DNA of 64,000 nucleotides, from NCBI GenBank assembly GCA_900537185.1, contig LS999826.1:1568379-1632378 (forward strand), given 5' to 3'. The DNA comes from Cytophagales bacterium Alg240-R148 (GTDB lineage: Bacteria > Bacteroidota > Bacteroidia > Cytophagales > Cyclobacteriaceae). Below the pieces are notes generated by a model, which was given only the letters and a program-made list of their open reading frames with translations, did no database searches and was not told the DNA's origin. Shown in pieces: positions 62,716-64,000 of this stretch (its first letter is position 1; every line of letters begins with the position of its first letter). The position numbers and the translations under genes were made by a program.

Positions 62716-63426
62716 ATGAAAACAGTAAGTCATCCTTCTAATACCAGGGGCGTTGCCAACCACGGTTGGTTGGAATCTTACCATAGTTTTAGCTTTGCAA
62801 GTTACTACAACCCAGAACGATTGAACTTTGGAGCCTTGAGGGTGCTCAACGATGATTTTGTTGCTGCCGGAAGGGGCTTTGGCAAACACCCCCACGACAA
62901 CATGGAGATTATTTCTATTCCATTGGAAGGGGATTTGGTGCACAGCGATAGCTTAGGAAATGAAGGAGTCATTCGAGAAGGGGATGTGCAAGTATTAAGT
63001 GCAGGTACTGGCATTGCCCATAGTGAGTACAATAGAAACTCCGATAAACCAGTCAAGTTTTTGCAGATTTGGGTGGTTCCGCATACCCAACAAGTTGCGC
63101 CTAGATACGATCAAATTTCCATCAGAGACTTGGAGAAGGAAAACGAATGGTACCAAGTTCTTTCACCCAATTCGGAGGACGATGGGGTTTGGATCCACCA
63201 AAATGCCTGGTTCCATTTAGGGAAATTCACAAAAGACCAAACGGTAGACTATACGCTTAAATTGCCCGATAATGGTGTTTATATATTTGTTTTAGACGGA
63301 GCCATAGACGTTAGCGGGCACCAGCTCAACAAAAGAGATGCTCTTGGTGTATGGGAAACGGATTCGATTTCTGTGAAGGCCAGTGAAGGAACCCAAGTGT
63401 TGCTGCTGGAAGTACCAATGAACTAG
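62716..63426 (+). CDS. Pirin-family bicupin protein (YhhW-like)
   Basis: A 236-residue bicupin. The N-terminal cupin holds the metal site H58-P-H60, H102 and E104 (FGKHPHDNMEII, GIAHSEYN), all intact. The opening GWLESYHSFSFASYYNP is the family signature. Pirins act as quercetinases or as redox-sensitive regulators; the role here is unknown. The upstream palindrome suggests tight control. The DUF5996 gene follows after 47 bases. Confidence 0.93.
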   Translation: MKTVSHPSNTRGVANHGWLESYHSFSFASYYNPERLNFGALRVLNDDFVAAGRGFGKHPHDNMEIISIPLEGDLVHSDSLGNEGVIREGDVQVLSAGTGIAHSEYNRNSDKPVKFLQIWVVPHTQQVAPRYDQISIRDLEKENEWYQVLSPNSEDDGVWIHQNAWFHLGKFTKDQTVDYTLKLPDNGVYIFVLDGAIDVSGHQLNKRDALGVWETDSISVKASEGTQVLLLEVPMN

Positions 63427-63473
63427 AGATTAAATTACTTATAAATAAACTAAACCTACCAACCACTTGCATT

Positions 63474-64000
63474 ATGAATACATTAAAAAAGCCTTCAGAA
63501 AAATGGCCAGCGCTCAATTTTACGGCCATGCAAGATACATTGGAAACTTTACACCAGTGGCTGCAAATAGTGGGTAAAATAAGGTTGAATTCCATGCCTT
63601 GGCAAAACCATTCTTGGCATTCTACTTTGTATGTGAGTTCTAACGGATTTACTACACAAGCCATTCCTTTGGGTGGAAGGCTTATAGAATTGGAGTTTGA
63701 TTTTAAACGCCAGGTATTGGCCATTCGCTGTTCGGATACAACAGAAGCAACTGTAGCATTAAAAACCAGAACCGTGGCCAGTTTCTATGAAGCGTTGATG
63801 CTGCAACTAAAAAGTTTAGGGGTGGAGGTAAGCATACATGCTGCACCCAATGAAATGGATCCAGCCATTCCCTTTGCTGAAAATACCAGCAACCAGGTGT
63901 ACGATCCAGAATTGGCATTGACACTGTGGCAGACCATGGTACAAGTAAATGCAGTGTTTACTGAATTCAGGTCTGGTTTTATAGGGAAATCAAGTCCTGT
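63474..64000 (+). CDS. DUF5996 protein (3' end cut by the window)
   Basis: At least 175 residues from the ATG at 63474 to the window end. The DUF5996 pattern is visible: TLETLHQWLQIVGKIRLN, WHSTLYVSSNGFTTQAIPLG, LEFDFKRQVLAIRCSD, ASFYEALMLQLKSLGVEV, and the start of FRSGFIGKSSP that leads to a longer conserved C-terminus in the family. The function is unknown. Likely co-transcribed with the pirin gene. Confidence 0.85.
   Translation, partial: MNTLKKPSEKWPALNFTAMQDTLETLHQWLQIVGKIRLNSMPWQNHSWHSTLYVSSNGFTTQAIPLGGRLIELEFDFKRQVLAIRCSDTTEATVALKTRTVASFYEALMLQLKSLGVEVSIHAAPNEMDPAIPFAENTSNQVYDPELALTLWQTMVQVNAVFTEFRSGFIGKSSP

Noticed and set aside
1-64000. CRISPR array, rRNA or tRNA genes
   Set aside because: No regularly spaced repeats of suitable length, no rRNA stretches and no cloverleaf candidates were found by reading; a dedicated tRNA scan was not possible.

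Overview
The window is from a low-GC member of the Bacteroidota, probably a Cytophagales-like or related environmental lineage; the genus cannot be fixed from sequence alone. The evidence is a type IX secretion C-terminal sorting domain, LytS/LytTR two-component pairs, DUF2911, DUF2652, DUF2975/HTH and DUF5996 families, many exported lipoproteins, and -7 elements of the Bacteroidetes form TAnnTTTG (for example TTG-N19-TACTTTTG before the DUF2975 gene). No rRNA, tRNA or CRISPR array was seen.

Positions 1-15518 are the right end of an integrated mobile island, all on the minus strand. It ends at the 3' end of mnmE, whose last 18 bases (15501-15518) are the probable attachment core. Next to mnmE lie a zinc-finger/HTH excisionase-like gene, a tyrosine recombinase and an RteC-like gene, overlapping one another by 4 bases. 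Then come two small HTH genes, a VirE-N/BT4734-like protein and a PriCT-2/DUF3987 replication protein. The cargo is a six-gene cassette with almost no gaps: XRE regulator, hsdM, hsdS, a ParB-like/AAA ATPase fusion, a TOPRIM protein, and hsdR, which runs off the window. The ATPase plus TOPRIM pair sits inside a type I restriction-modification operon and is the best candidate for an under-described defence module. It recalls the Rlo genes of Campylobacter hsd loci and the OLD, Gabija and PARIS logic, but has a ParB-like domain fused in front of the ATPase.

Positions 15501-64000 look like ordinary chromosome with many short transcription units: mnmE, an M48 metallopeptidase, a DEAD-box helicase, a DUF2652 cyclase-like protein, a DUF2975/HTH/CPBP-protease unit with clear operators, a VOC protein, an AraC regulator, exported hydrolases, a GT39-type membrane protein and an FAD-dependent lipoprotein. 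A TetR gene and an NAPE-PLD-like metallo-hydrolase share two copies of one operator. Next are an M14 peptidase, a ferric-reductase-like membrane protein and a penicillin-binding-type serine hydrolase. A six-gene unit follows, with an ExbB-like channel remnant, a DUF6624 protein, LytS/LytTR, a GyrI-like protein and an unknown.

The last part holds a DUF2911 protein, a T9SS cargo, a tricorn-type protease, a LysR regulator with its operator, a second LytS/LytTR pair, rlmF, an exported NTF2/DJ-1 fusion, several AraC regulators, lipoproteins, a PAF-acetylhydrolase-like lipoprotein, a pirin and the start of a DUF5996 gene. Several hairpins act as plausible terminators between convergent genes. A near-perfect 38-bp palindrome precedes the pirin gene.
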